A stretch of 64,000 bases of DNA from assembly GCF_003335505.1 (NCBI RefSeq), contig NZ_QPEX01000011.1:434001-498000 (forward strand), written 5' to 3'. The stretch comes from Bremerella cremea. GTDB lineage: Bacteria > Planctomycetota > Planctomycetia > Pirellulales > Pirellulaceae. Both the position numbers and the translations under genes were made by a program. Positions 55,833 to 64,000 of this stretch are shown here, in pieces; within the stretch, counting starts at the first letter, position 1; every line of letters starts with the position of its first letter. The notes beneath the pieces were generated by a model. It did no database searches and was not told the DNA's origin. It was given only the letters and a program-made list of their open reading frames with translations.

Positions 55833-57857
55833 ATGGATAAACTGACCGTCAGCGATGTGCTTGGTCCTGAGGGACTTATTGCTCGTCGCTTGCAACAATA
55901 CGAAGATCGCCCCGAGCAAATGGCGATGGCCGAAGCGGTTGGCCAGGCTCTAGCCAAAAATCGCCACTTGGTGGTCGAGGCCGGAACCGGTGTTGGCAAG
56001 AGCTTTGCCTATTTGGTCCCTTCGATTTTGTGGGCCTGCGGTCAGCAAGGAAACGGCGAAAAGTCGCGTCGAATCGTCATCTCGACGCACACGATTAGCT
56101 TACAAGAACAGCTATTGGCAAAAGATATTCCGTTGGTCAATGCGGCTGTTCCCTTGGAATTTACGGCCGTTTTGGCCAAGGGGCGAGGTAATTACGTGAG
56201 CTTGCGCCGGCTGGGCTCGGCGGCGCTACGCAGTGCGAGCCTATTTGCCAAGGATGAAGAAACCGAGCAGCTGCAAAAGCTAAAGCAGTGGTCGAAGGAA
56301 ACAACCGATGGTTCGCTGAGCGATCTCGATTTTCGTCCGGCAGTGGGGGTATGGGACGAAATCGCCAGCGATAGTGGCAACTGCCTGGGGCGGAAGTGCC
56401 CGTCGTACGACGATTGTTTCTATTACAAAGCGCGCCGCCGGATGCAGAACGCCCAACTACTGATCGTGAATCATGCCCTGTTCTTCAGCGACCTGGCCCT
56501 CCGCCGGGGTGGTGTAAGCTTGTTGCCTTCGTACGATGCGGTCATCTTCGACGAAGCCCATACCTTGGAAGGGGTGGCTGGCGATCACCTGGGGATGTCG
56601 GTCACGTCGACGCAAATCGACTTTGCCCTGAACAAGCTGTTCAACGAGCGAACCCAAAAGGGGCTGTTGGTCCATCACGAGTGCGCCGACGCGATGAATC
56701 AGGTGGTGCATACGCGGTATCGGGCTCAGCAGTTCTTCAACGAGCTTGATAGCTGGCTGGAAGAGAACCCTGGCGGCAATGGCCGCGTGACGGTGCCTGA
56801 GTTGGTGCCGAATGTCCTTTCCCCAGCGCTGGCCAAGCTGGCTTCGATGGTCAAAGGGGAAGGAGATCGTTTTGAGGAAGAAAGTACCCGGCAAGATTTC
56901 CATAGCCTGTCTGACCGCATCTTTTTGATGGCCGACTCGATCGAGGCCTGGCGGATGCAGAAGATGGAACGGACCGTCTATTGGGTCGAAAGCAGCCAGC
57001 AGCGTGGGCCGTATCGCCGAGTGAAGCTCTTCGCCACGCCGATCGAAGTGGGACCGGTGCTGCGGGAAGAGCTCTTCCAAAAGGTGGACAGTGTGATTCT
57101 AACCAGTGCCACGCTTTCCGCTTCGCCTGATCAAGGGTTTGACTTCTTCCGCGATCGCATTGGCTTGATGCGGAACGACGCGCTGACGGTTGGTAGCCCG
57201 TTCAATTACAAGAAGAACGTAAAGCTGGTCCTGGTCAAAGGAATGCCTGATCCTGGCAATCGCCGCGACTACGATCAGGCTTTGGCCGAAATGGTGAAGC
57301 GGTACATCGAAAAAACCCAGGGGCACGCGTTTGTGCTGTTCACCAGCTACGACATGCTGCGGAACTGTGCCTCGCGGGTTTCTCGCTGGCTAACGCAAAA
57401 CGGCTACACGCTGTTCAGCCAGTCCGATGGCATCCCACGCGGGCAAATGGTGCAAAAGTTCAAGCAGACGCCAGGCTCGGTCTTGTTCGGCACCGATAGC
57501 TTCTGGCAAGGGGTCGACGTCCCAGGCGATGCCCTGCAAAACGTGATCATCACCAAGCTCCCCTTCAGCGTGCCAGATCACCCGCTGCTGCAAGCTCGGC
57601 TGAATCAAATCAAAGAACGGGGCGGTCAACCGTTCTCGGAGTATCAATTACCGGAAGCAATCATCAAGCTCCGCCAAGGCTTCGGCCGCCTCATCCGCGG
57701 CCACGCCGACAAGGGAATGGTCGTGATCCTCGACCCACGAATAAGAACCAAAGGCTACGGGCGAGCCTTTCTGAAGGCGCTGCCCGAATGCCAACTGGTG
57801 GAAGACAGCTTCGCCGGAGCTGGCTCGGCTGGACCGCAGTGGGATGATTATATCTAA
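55833..57857 (+). CDS. DinG/XPD-type ATP-dependent DNA helicase
   Basis: 674 residues from ATG 55833. Helicase motifs: Walker A GTGVGKS at 51-57, DEAH box at 240-243, and FGTDSFWQGVDVPGD in the second half. The Fe-S insertion has three cysteines, Cys184, Cys189 and Cys195 (Cys-x4-Cys-x5-Cys), but the usual fourth ligand before them is serine (Ser123 in GNYVSLRR). XPD/DinG helicases unwind DNA 5' to 3'. TATAAG lies only six bases before the ATG, so a near-leaderless transcript is possible. Convergent with the next gene, two bases apart. Confidence 0.93.
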   Translation: MDKLTVSDVLGPEGLIARRLQQYEDRPEQMAMAEAVGQALAKNRHLVVEAGTGVGKSFAYLVPSILWACGQQGNGEKSRRIVISTHTISLQEQLLAKDIPLVNAAVPLEFTAVLAKGRGNYVSLRRLGSAALRSASLFAKDEETEQLQKLKQWSKETTDGSLSDLDFRPAVGVWDEIASDSGNCLGRKCPSYDDCFYYKARRRMQNAQLLIVNHALFFSDLALRRGGVSLLPSYDAVIFDEAHTLEGVAGDHLGMSVTSTQIDFALNKLFNERTQKGLLVHHECADAMNQVVHTRYRAQQFFNELDSWLEENPGGNGRVTVPELVPNVLSPALAKLASMVKGEGDRFEEESTRQDFHSLSDRIFLMADSIEAWRMQKMERTVYWVESSQQRGPYRRVKLFATPIEVGPVLREELFQKVDSVILTSATLSASPDQGFDFFRDRIGLMRNDALTVGSPFNYKKNVKLVLVKGMPDPGNRRDYDQALAEMVKRYIEKTQGHAFVLFTSYDMLRNCASRVSRWLTQNGYTLFSQSDGIPRGQMVQKFKQTPGSVLFGTDSFWQGVDVPGDALQNVIITKLPFSVPDHPLLQARLNQIKERGGQPFSEYQLPEAIIKLRQGFGRLIRGHADKGMVVILDPRIRTKGYGRAFLKALPECQLVEDSFAGAGSAGPQWDDYI

Positions 57858-57859
57858 GC

Positions 57860-59131
57860 TTAGTGTTCCAGCAACTTCTTAACTTTACGTTGCAGGGTCA
57901 CCTCGTCTCCCTTGTCGAAACCGTGGTGATAGTCGCGGATGACGCCTTGCCGGTCGAGGAAGAAGGTCATTGGATACGAAGTGACGGTGTACTGTTTTTG
58001 GGCGACTTCCTTCCCCATGGCGACGATTGGGTGCTCAAGCGAAAGCTGCTTGATGTTCTGGCGGATTGCTTCCGGCGACTCGTTGTAGCCGTTCACGGAA
58101 ATTACCTTCACACCTTGGCCAGCGAATTGTTTTTGCAACGCGGTCAGGTGAGGAGCCTCGTGCTGGCAGGGGGCGCAGGCGATGCCAGAGAAGTTCAGCA
58201 CGATGACGTTTCCTTGCGCGAACTCGTGCAGATCAACCTCTTGCTCGTCTTGGTTCTGGAGCTGAAAGTTGGGGGCCTTTTTCCCGAGGAGGTCTTCCAG
58301 GGCAATTCCCATGGTCCGTGTTTCAACGCGGCACTGTTTAAAACCAAGCTGAGCAGCGAACTGGTCGGCCGGTGAGGGGAGGGGGGCCCCGAAGGGATCG
58401 ATGGGGTCCCACTTTCTGCTGCAAAACTCTTCGACGGTTTTTTGGCCATCCCGCGTGGTTTGGCAGCGTAGCAGAAGGCTTTCATGGGCCTGAGGGGCCA
58501 ATTCGTCGACGATTTCTTTCAACTCGGCGACCACATTGGGCGGAAAGGCCTGAAAATCGCGCGTAATCGGTTCGTCAAGAATCACGAAGATGTCGGCCCC
58601 ATAGGTCAAGCGGCGGGCAAGGGGCGAGGTCACGCGAAACGCCTCGAAGCCGTCGCCAGCCAGACGTAGGTCCGCGATGGTCTTCGCTGGTTGATTAGGC
58701 AAGGTGAAATCGGGCTTATCCGCGAAGCGAGTTCCGCCGCCTTCCAGAACGGTGCCTTTGAGGCGGAGCTTCGGCTCGAACGAGGTTTCCGCAAAACGCT
58801 TTTTCATCTGTTGTGTGAGTTTGCGAACATAGAAGTATTCGGTCACCGAAACTTTGACGTAGACGCGGGGAAATGTAAGCATCTGATCGTGGACGATTTT
58901 CCGTAAACGAGCTTGAACTTGTGCCCCCAGAACATATTCAGGCCGGACTATTTTGTCGGCAGAGATCGGATCGCCGTCGATTTCTAAGTAGATGTCCGCC
59001 TCGGTCGTTTGTAGTAACTTCTGTTGCAGCCCGGTTTCGATCGGAAAGGCAACGAACGACGGCGCGTCTTCTTCTGCGGCGAAGGCTTGGGCTGGCAAAA
59101 GCAGGATCGCGAGAAGGAGTAGGGACCGCAT
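57860..59131 (-). CDS. exported TlpA-like thioredoxin-fold protein
   Basis: 423 residues. Signal peptide LLLLAILLLPAQAFAAE. The N-terminal about 270 residues are beta-rich with no recognised domain. The last about 140 residues are a redoxin/TlpA-like thioredoxin fold with active site CAPC in NFSGIACAPCQHEAPHL and TSYPMTFFLDRQGVIRDY (cis-Pro). Probably a periplasmic disulfide oxidoreductase or its sensor. Converges on the helicase gene. Confidence 0.88.
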   Translation of the reverse strand: MRSLLLLAILLLPAQAFAAEEDAPSFVAFPIETGLQQKLLQTTEADIYLEIDGDPISADKIVRPEYVLGAQVQARLRKIVHDQMLTFPRVYVKVSVTEYFYVRKLTQQMKKRFAETSFEPKLRLKGTVLEGGGTRFADKPDFTLPNQPAKTIADLRLAGDGFEAFRVTSPLARRLTYGADIFVILDEPITRDFQAFPPNVVAELKEIVDELAPQAHESLLLRCQTTRDGQKTVEEFCSRKWDPIDPFGAPLPSPADQFAAQLGFKQCRVETRTMGIALEDLLGKKAPNFQLQNQDEQEVDLHEFAQGNVIVLNFSGIACAPCQHEAPHLTALQKQFAGQGVKVISVNGYNESPEAIRQNIKQLSLEHPIVAMGKEVAQKQYTVTSYPMTFFLDRQGVIRDYHHGFDKGDEVTLQRKVKKLLEH

Positions 59132-59389
59132 GGTGGGGTTTGCCTTTTCAAGAAGGGAAAATGGCGATTTCTTGGGACCAGCCTATCGTTCATTGGTGAC
59201 CCAGGCAAGCAATATTCCTCATACGAACGATGCTGATCCGTACGAAGTGACGGACTGCATGTTCCGCTTCTGGTTCAGGTGGTTCCACCGTCAGAAGAGC
59301 GGGCACGGGTTGGGATCGCGAAAATAAGCAACACATAGAGATCTTTTCGATTGCCTAAGAAGAGATAAGGTTGACAACCAAAATAGAAA
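59132..59389. other. intergenic region
   Basis: About 258 bases between the TlpA-like gene start and the terminator at 59390; the whole gene-free gap is 323 bases. It has no supported gene or clear promoter. Confidence 0.4.
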
Positions 59390-59425
59390 AAGCCGAAGCA
59401 GGTTGTGCGAACCCTGCTCCGGCTT
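59390..59425 (-). terminator. terminator of lipoprotein gene
   Basis: AAGCCG-A-AGCAGG ... CCTGCT-C-CGGCTT arms, 29 bases after the stop of the minus-strand lipoprotein gene; T run on the minus strand (AAAAA on the plus strand at 59387-59391). Confidence 0.85.
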
Positions 59426-59454
59426 ATGTTGGTTGGCAGTTTAGAAGTCGACGA

Positions 59455-59871
59455 TTACTTCTTCTTGCGTTCGACTAAATCGAAATCGAAGACGTTTTCC
59501 CCTGGTTCAACAACCGCGCTGAGGGTTGTTTCGCTGTTGTACTTGGGGGGCAAGATTTCCTTCTGCCAGCGAGACTCGCCGGTTTCCGGGTTTTCGATGC
59601 GGTCTTCGGTGGTGATAGCCACGCTATGTTGGCCAACCAAAGCTCCCAATTCTTGTCCCTTGAATTTCAGCGTGTACTCGCCTGATTCGTCGGTTTTGCC
59701 GTAGGAAGGACGCCCGCTTTCTGGTTGGAAGCGAACCGTGGCATGCGGCAGCGGTTTGCCTTCCAAGGTGACATGGCCTTTGACCTCACCAAATTGAAGG
59801 TCTGAATTGCCACCAAAACAACCGAGCATGGTCGCCAGGCAAACAGTGGCCAGTAGGCTAATGCGTTTCAT
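59455..59871 (-). CDS. small lipoprotein, carboxypeptidase-regulatory-like
   Basis: 138 residues from ATG 59871; GGAG nine bases upstream, and an ATG five codons further up is inside that site. Signal peptide ending in TMLGC (lipobox, Cys at about 18). Mature part: VKGHVTLEGKPLPHATVRFQPESG and SGEYTLKFKG, the beta-sandwich pattern of the CarboxypepD_reg family. Lies 36 bases downstream of a DUF1559 gene, the same gene pair type as at 6182-7750, here in tight order. Confidence 0.88.
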   Translation of the reverse strand: MKRISLLATVCLATMLGCFGGNSDLQFGEVKGHVTLEGKPLPHATVRFQPESGRPSYGKTDESGEYTLKFKGQELGALVGQHSVAITTEDRIENPETGESRWQKEILPPKYNSETTLSAVVEPGENVFDFDLVERKKK

Positions 59872-59907
59872 GTGGATAGTCTCCATGAAGTAAGCGAACC
59901 GTCCGCT

Positions 59908-60819
59908 CTAATAATCACCCAGAATCTTGCCATCGGAGCGGTTGGACAGGTTCTGGTAGGTCGTCATGTCGATTGTTTCACTGAGGAAGTGAACGCTACC
60001 GTCGGCGAACGAGAACATCACGCCGCCAGGGTGCAAGCTGCGGAACCAGTGTCGGAATTGCCAATTGGTGTCTTCCCATTCGTTCATCGGGAAGCCTGTC
60101 GAGCCAGCGACTTCCAGCGAGCCGTAGTAGCCACTGTCGTCCATTTCAGCACTGGTGGTGCCTGCCCATAGGGTGTAGGTCTCGTTGACAAAGCCAGGGA
60201 TTTTGTCGTGGCGTTCGCCGATGAGCATGGTGTTAGAGCTGCCGTCGGTGATATCGCGGAAGGAGTAACCTTTCACTCGATCGGTGAAAATACCGGAGGC
60301 ATAATTCGTGGCACCTTGGTCGTAGTAATAGGCCCGTTGACCAGTTCCATTGACGGCAGGGTAGCTCGAAAGTCCCAGCTTGACGCCAGCCACGGCACGA
60401 GGAGATACCTCGCTCGCACGAGCGTCGGAGGGACAGGTGAATGCTTCCAGCGGCAGGCCGAGGATGTTCTTCCCGTTTGTGGTTCCGGCAGATGCGGTGA
60501 GGGTAAGCTTGCCAACTTGCAACGATTCATGAATGTTGCCTTGCTCGAGCATCGGCAAGATCAACGCGCTCCAAGCCCAAGCTGGAGTGGTTGTGGGATT
60601 GGGTTTTACGACCATCGGGGGAAAGCTGCCGAGGGAGTCGTGGTAGTTGTGCATTGCCAAGGCCAGCTGCTTTTGGTTATTCGAGCAGGACATGCGACGC
60701 GCTGCCTCGCGGGCTTGCTGCACCGCAGGCAATAGCAGGGCGATCAAAACGCCAATGATGGCAATAACCACCAACAGCTCGACCAGCGTAAAGGCAGACT
60801 GTTTTCGAGACGATTTCAT
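59908..60819 (-). CDS. DUF1559 protein with prepilin-like N-terminus
   Basis: 303 residues. Opens [20 protein letters not shown], a prepilin-type signal nearly identical to the DUF1559 protein at 6182-7213, then [28 protein letters not shown] and the C-terminal H-x9-DG motif (LHPGGVMFSFADG). AAGGA nine bases before the ATG. Pairs with the lipoprotein gene directly downstream. Pseudopilin-like surface protein by family; exact role unknown. Confidence 0.95.
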   Translation of the reverse strand: MKSSRKQSAFTLVELLVVIAIIGVLIALLLPAVQQAREAARRMSCSNNQKQLALAMHNYHDSLGSFPPMVVKPNPTTTPAWAWSALILPMLEQGNIHESLQVGKLTLTASAGTTNGKNILGLPLEAFTCPSDARASEVSPRAVAGVKLGLSSYPAVNGTGQRAYYYDQGATNYASGIFTDRVKGYSFRDITDGSSNTMLIGERHDKIPGFVNETYTLWAGTTSAEMDDSGYYGSLEVAGSTGFPMNEWEDTNWQFRHWFRSLHPGGVMFSFADGSVHFLSETIDMTTYQNLSNRSDGKILGDY

Positions 60820-61210
60820 AGGAATTAGTCCTTACTTGCAAGGATGGAAGATGGAAAGTGCGACAACACCAGAGGAGAACCAATAAGGGGGGTCTGCTTA
60901 GCGGGTCCTCGAAATAAAACTTATACATGATGCGATTCTGCGTTTTTATTGTAATGTAAACGCGGGATATCATCAGAGAAAATATCAAAAAATTGGTGGC
61001 TTTTTCTCCCGAGGCAAGGCTCGCCCCCCCGAAATCTGTGGAATTTGACAGCATAGGGAAGCGAGAGGTATAGATGTTATCGCAAATAAAAATAGATAGT
61101 TTGATAATTGTTTCCTTGGCTGACAGGGAAAGCTTGGCCGATGAATATCACAAGACTTGCGGTCAGGCTGGCTTCTTTTCTGTAAGGGGCAGTGCAGCTG
61201 CTGAGGTTAG
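60820..61210. other. intergenic control region between DUF1559 and hisF
   Basis: About 390 bases, AT-rich in the centre (60900-61110). No gene, RNA or repeat was recognised. No convincing promoter for the minus-strand DUF1559 gene was found; a TATAAG-like box lacks a -35. Confidence 0.4.
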
Positions 61211-61239
61211 TTGACCCTGTCGCTCGTCCGGCTTACAGT
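61211..61239 (+). promoter_or_regulatory. sigma-70-like promoter of hisF
   Basis: TTGACC (61211-61216), 17-base spacer, TACAGT (61234-61239). Start of transcription expected near 61246, leaving a leader of about 72 bases before ATG 61318. Confidence 0.65.
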
Positions 61240-61317
61240 AGATTTGCCTTTCTTCGAGCCCTTTTCTGGGTTCGAGATTATCCTTGCAACTCTTTCTGAA
61301 AGCTGCGGTTAGCATCG

Positions 61318-62085
61318 ATGTTGGCCAGCCGTGTGATACCGTGTTTGGACGTCAATCAAGGGCGTGTCGTCAAAGGAACGAACTTCGTTCAGCTGCGCGA
61401 CGCCGGTGACCCCGTAGAAGTTGCTGCGCGATACGAGCAAGAAGGGGCGGACGAGCTTGTTTTTCTCGATATTACGGCCAGTCACGAACAGCGTGATATT
61501 ATTCTAGATGTCGTAAGTCGAACCGCGGAGGTGGTTTTCATGCCGCTAACCGTCGGGGGTGGCATTCGGACGATGGAAGATATTCGCTCGCTACTGAATG
61601 CCGGGGCGGATAAGGTCTCGATCAATTCGGCGGCCTGTAAAGATCCCGATTTCGTCCGCCAAGCCGCCAAAAGGTTCGGCAGCCAGTGCATTGTGGTGAA
61701 TATCGACCCCAAACGTGTGCAAAAAGATGGGCAGGAAGTTTGGGAAGTCCATATTCATGGAGGACGCACGCCGACGGGCCTTGAAGCGGTCAGTTGGGCG
61801 CAAAAAGTCGAAGAATTAGGCGCCGGCGAGATCGTGCTGACTAGTATGGATCGGGACGGCACAAAGGATGGCTACGATCTGGAGGTAACCCGCGCGGTCA
61901 GCGAGGCGGTATCAATCCCCGTGGTGGCCAGCGGCGGGGCAGGCAGCCCAGAGCATTTAGCCGCCGCGATCCTCGAAGGAAAGGCCGATGCGGCCCTGGC
62001 GGCCAGCATATTTCATTTTGGCCAGTACAGCATCCAAGAGACCAAGCAATTGATGCGAGACCGAGGAATTTGCGTAAGGCTTTGA
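61318..62085 (+). CDS. hisF: imidazole glycerol phosphate synthase cyclase subunit HisF
   Basis: 255 residues. Begins [20 protein letters not shown]; further motifs [43 protein letters not shown] and [13 protein letters not shown] are diagnostic. Forms the histidine and purine branch-point enzyme with HisH. hisH and other his genes are not adjacent, as is common in planctomycetes. Full length. Has its own promoter at 61211-61239. Confidence 0.97.
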   Translation: MLASRVIPCLDVNQGRVVKGTNFVQLRDAGDPVEVAARYEQEGADELVFLDITASHEQRDIILDVVSRTAEVVFMPLTVGGGIRTMEDIRSLLNAGADKVSINSAACKDPDFVRQAAKRFGSQCIVVNIDPKRVQKDGQEVWEVHIHGGRTPTGLEAVSWAQKVEELGAGEIVLTSMDRDGTKDGYDLEVTRAVSEAVSIPVVASGGAGSPEHLAAAILEGKADAALAASIFHFGQYSIQETKQLMRDRGICVRL

Positions 62086-62151
62086 TTCCGAGGCCAAATC
62101 GAAGCAGAATAGAGGGCTTGCCCTTCAATCAGGAACCAAGGGAACAGAGAT

Positions 62152-63300
62152 ATGGCTGAAATCGACGAATCTATTGCCGATAAGTTTCTTAAGAAAGATG
62201 TCGAATATGAAGTCAACAAAATCTTCCGAGCCTTGGTGAAGTTGGAAGGTTCTGACTTGCATATGAAGGTCGGTCGTCCGCCGATCGTCCGCGTGCATGG
62301 TACCTTGAAGAACTTAAATCGTGGCCCGGTCGAAGCGGAAGAGATGTTGCGGCTGTTGTGGCCGCTGCTGGACGAGCGAAACGCCAGAATCTTCAAAGAG
62401 AACGGCGGGGCTGACTTTGCCCATACGGTTGATGTCGATGGAGAAACGTGGCGTTTTCGTGTGAACATGTTCACGCAGCTAGGCAACGTTGGCTTGGTCG
62501 CCCGTCGTATTAACAACTGGATTCCGAACTTCGAAGGGCTTAACCTGCCTCCGGTGATGGAGAGCTTGTGCAAATTCGACCAGGGAATGGTGCTGCTGGC
62601 TGGGGTGACGGGTTCTGGTAAAAGTACGACGATCGCGTCGATGCTGAACTGGATCAACCGGAACTACTCGAAGCACATTCTGACGCTGGAAGACCCGATA
62701 GAATTCGTCTATTCGGAAGAAAAATGCCTGATTAATCAGCGCGAGATTGGGCAGGACGTGAAGGACTTCGAGATCGCCATGGCGCATGCCGTGCGTGAAG
62801 ACCCTGACATTATCCTGATTGGTGAAATGCGTGATCAGGAAACGTTCCTCACGGCGATTCACGCGGCGGAAACGGGGCACTTGGTGTTCGGAACGATCCA
62901 CGCTTCTAGCTCTTCCAGCACGATTGGTCGTATTCTCGACTTGTTCCCCGAGGAAATGCATGGCGCGATTCGTAGTGCAATCGCGTTTAATATGAAGGGG
63001 ATTGTCGCGCAGAAGCTTCTCAAGTCGATCAAGCCGGGTGTCGGTCGTGTGCCGACGGTCGAGATCATGACGATGAATCCCACCGTTCAGAAGTTGATTC
63101 TGGAAGGAAAAGACGCGAAGCTGCCTGACGCGATTCGTATCGGTAAAGATGACGGCATGCAAGACTTCACGATGAGCCTCAAGTCGCTGATTGACAAGGA
63201 ATTGATCGACCGCGAAACGGCATTCGCAGTGGCTCCGAACGTGGAAGCTCTGAAGATGGCACTTAAAGGCATCAATGTGGCACAACCTGGGATGGTTTAA
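62152..63300 (+). CDS. pilT: type IV pilus retraction-type ATPase PilT
   Basis: 382 residues. Walker A GVTGSGKST at 151-159, Asp box LEDPIEFVYSEE at about 179-190, Walker B region ILIGEMRDQE at 221-230, and His box TGHLVFGTIH at 241-250, in the PilT/PilU subfamily. The motif after the His box reads ASSSSSTIGRI instead of the common TNSAAKTIDRI. Family enzymes depolymerise type IV pili; a role with the DUF1559 pseudopilins is only a guess. The next gene starts in the TAATG overlap, so the two are translationally coupled. Confidence 0.92.
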   Translation: MAEIDESIADKFLKKDVEYEVNKIFRALVKLEGSDLHMKVGRPPIVRVHGTLKNLNRGPVEAEEMLRLLWPLLDERNARIFKENGGADFAHTVDVDGETWRFRVNMFTQLGNVGLVARRINNWIPNFEGLNLPPVMESLCKFDQGMVLLAGVTGSGKSTTIASMLNWINRNYSKHILTLEDPIEFVYSEEKCLINQREIGQDVKDFEIAMAHAVREDPDIILIGEMRDQETFLTAIHAAETGHLVFGTIHASSSSSTIGRILDLFPEEMHGAIRSAIAFNMKGIVAQKLLKSIKPGVGRVPTVEIMTMNPTVQKLILEGKDAKLPDAIRIGKDDGMQDFTMSLKSLIDKELIDRETAFAVAPNVEALKMALKGINVAQPGMV

Positions 63301-64000
63301 TGCGAAGATTCGCTCTGTTGGTTTTTTGCCTTCTTCTGTTGGCGATCGGTTTCAATCTATTTGGTTTCGAGTCCTTGGCGTTTGCCCAAGGAGGGGATAC
63401 GGCTGCGTCGAATCCTGAAAAGTACAAATGGACCACCGATGAATATGGCTACTTGAACCCTATCAAGTTGGCGGCCATGTTCCTGTTGTTCTTCCTGTGG
63501 GTGTGGACCACCGATTGGCTTGGCCAAGACTGCCCCGATCGTAAGTTGTCGGTCCCGGCATGGGTGATTCCGAACGTCCTGGTGTTCGGTTTGACGTTTT
63601 GGGTGGTTTCCGCTGCGATTCCATTTTTTCTCGGCTACATCCTAGCGGTCTTGGCGTGGGCAATCCCGCTGGGAATGTACATTAAAACCCGCAACAATCT
63701 GGTCGATCCGCACGAACGCGTCATGACGAAGGACCACCTGCGCTACGTCATGTCGAAGCTTTCTGGCGGGAAGGTCAAAGCCGAAATCAAATCGGGCTGG
63801 GAAGCTGGCCCGACGATGGAAATCCAAGCTCGCGGTGCCGACGAGACGAAAAATACCGAAAACCTATATAACGCCCGCAAGTTGCCGGACGCCTATGTAT
63901 GGGTCAAGGAGTTGATCGTCGAGATGGTCCAGCGCCGAGCGACCAAGGTGATGATGGACTACACCAAAGATACCGTCGCGATGCGGTATCTGATCGATGG
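63300..64000 (+). CDS. membrane-anchored GspE/PilB-type ATPase (partial, N-terminus)
   Basis: ATG at 63300 overlaps the pilT stop by one base (TAATG). The first 233 residues are inside the window; the frame continues off the edge. It has a signal-like or membrane helix at 4-29, a short hydrophilic stretch, then three hydrophobic segments between about 53 and 125, followed by a soluble region with KVMMDYTKDTVAMRYLID, equivalent to the substrate-domain segment (V-R-x-R-I-D-G) of T2SS/T4P ATPases. Integral membrane helices are not usual for GspE/PilB, so this is a planctomycete-type fused variant. Catalytic motifs lie beyond the window. Confidence 0.78.
   Translation, partial: MRRFALLVFCLLLLAIGFNLFGFESLAFAQGGDTAASNPEKYKWTTDEYGYLNPIKLAAMFLLFFLWVWTTDWLGQDCPDRKLSVPAWVIPNVLVFGLTFWVVSAAIPFFLGYILAVLAWAIPLGMYIKTRNNLVDPHERVMTKDHLRYVMSKLSGGKVKAEIKSGWEAGPTMEIQARGADETKNTENLYNARKLPDAYVWVKELIVEMVQRRATKVMMDYTKDTVAMRYLID

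Overview
The window looks like a piece of a planctomycete chromosome, probably Pirellulaceae (Blastopirellula, Bremerella or Rhodopirellula relatives). The evidence is a set of families that are abundant in that group: two DUF1559 proteins with a prepilin-like N-terminus and a C-terminal H-x9-DG motif, a DUF1501 Tat protein, a DUF1570 plus leucine-rich-repeat protein, a DUF4159/squalene-cyclase-like protein beside a MoxR-DUF58-BatA cluster, a YTV-repeat wall protein, a CRTAC1/ASPIC-UnbV lipoprotein and several Gfo/Idh/MocA oxidoreductases. No phage, insertion sequence, plasmid or CRISPR locus was recognised. The assignment to genus is inference.

Layout. 1-5.9 kb: a leftward MoxR ATPase, DUF58 and BatA/VWA operon (cut by the left edge) and a divergent exported DUF4159 protein. 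6-10.8 kb: a rightward unit with its own promoter, encoding a DUF1559 pseudopilin-like protein, a small lipoprotein, a CRTAC1 lipoprotein and a membrane TPR protein. 11-18.6 kb: MOSC protein, rlmN, small conserved and exported proteins, and a DUF1501 Tat protein with a strong promoter and a leader hairpin. 18.5-22.3 kb: the lutABC lactate-oxidation operon and a histidine-kinase-like protein with a weak catalytic domain. 22.6-24.5 kb: a large Cys-containing YTV repeat protein, a DUF1653 protein and tRNA-His. 24.6-34.2 kb: creatininase, DUF1570/LRR protein, a non-coding stretch with an unusual degenerate palindromic repeat array, a methyltransferase, an acyltransferase and several poorly characterised proteins. 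34.3-45.3 kb: sugar isomerase, exported proteins including a metzincin-type protease, two Gly/Tyr-rich small proteins, an enolase-superfamily dehydratase, ankyrin protein, M28 peptidase, PepF and FabH. 45.4-53.3 kb: DUF2750, TANGO2-like, EpmA and oxidoreductase genes. 53.4-55.6 kb: three tandem paralogous zinc-ribbon membrane proteins. 55.8-64 kb: DinG-like helicase, thioredoxin-fold protein, a second DUF1559/lipoprotein pair, hisF, pilT and a membrane-anchored GspE-type ATPase cut by the right edge.

Functionally the window mixes housekeeping (rlmN, hisF, fabH, epmA, tRNA-His), nutrient catabolism (lutABC, dehydratase, isomerase, oxidoreductases), and a strong envelope theme (pseudopilins, pilus ATPases, wall protein, lipoproteins, exported repeats). 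The most original observation is the hairpin-forming repeat family at 27.48-27.80 kb with an outlier at 32.71 kb. Other points worth checking are a DinG-like helicase lacking one of four expected Fe-S ligands, the triplicated zinc-ribbon proteins, and a coding-like fragment at 33.95-34.14 kb.
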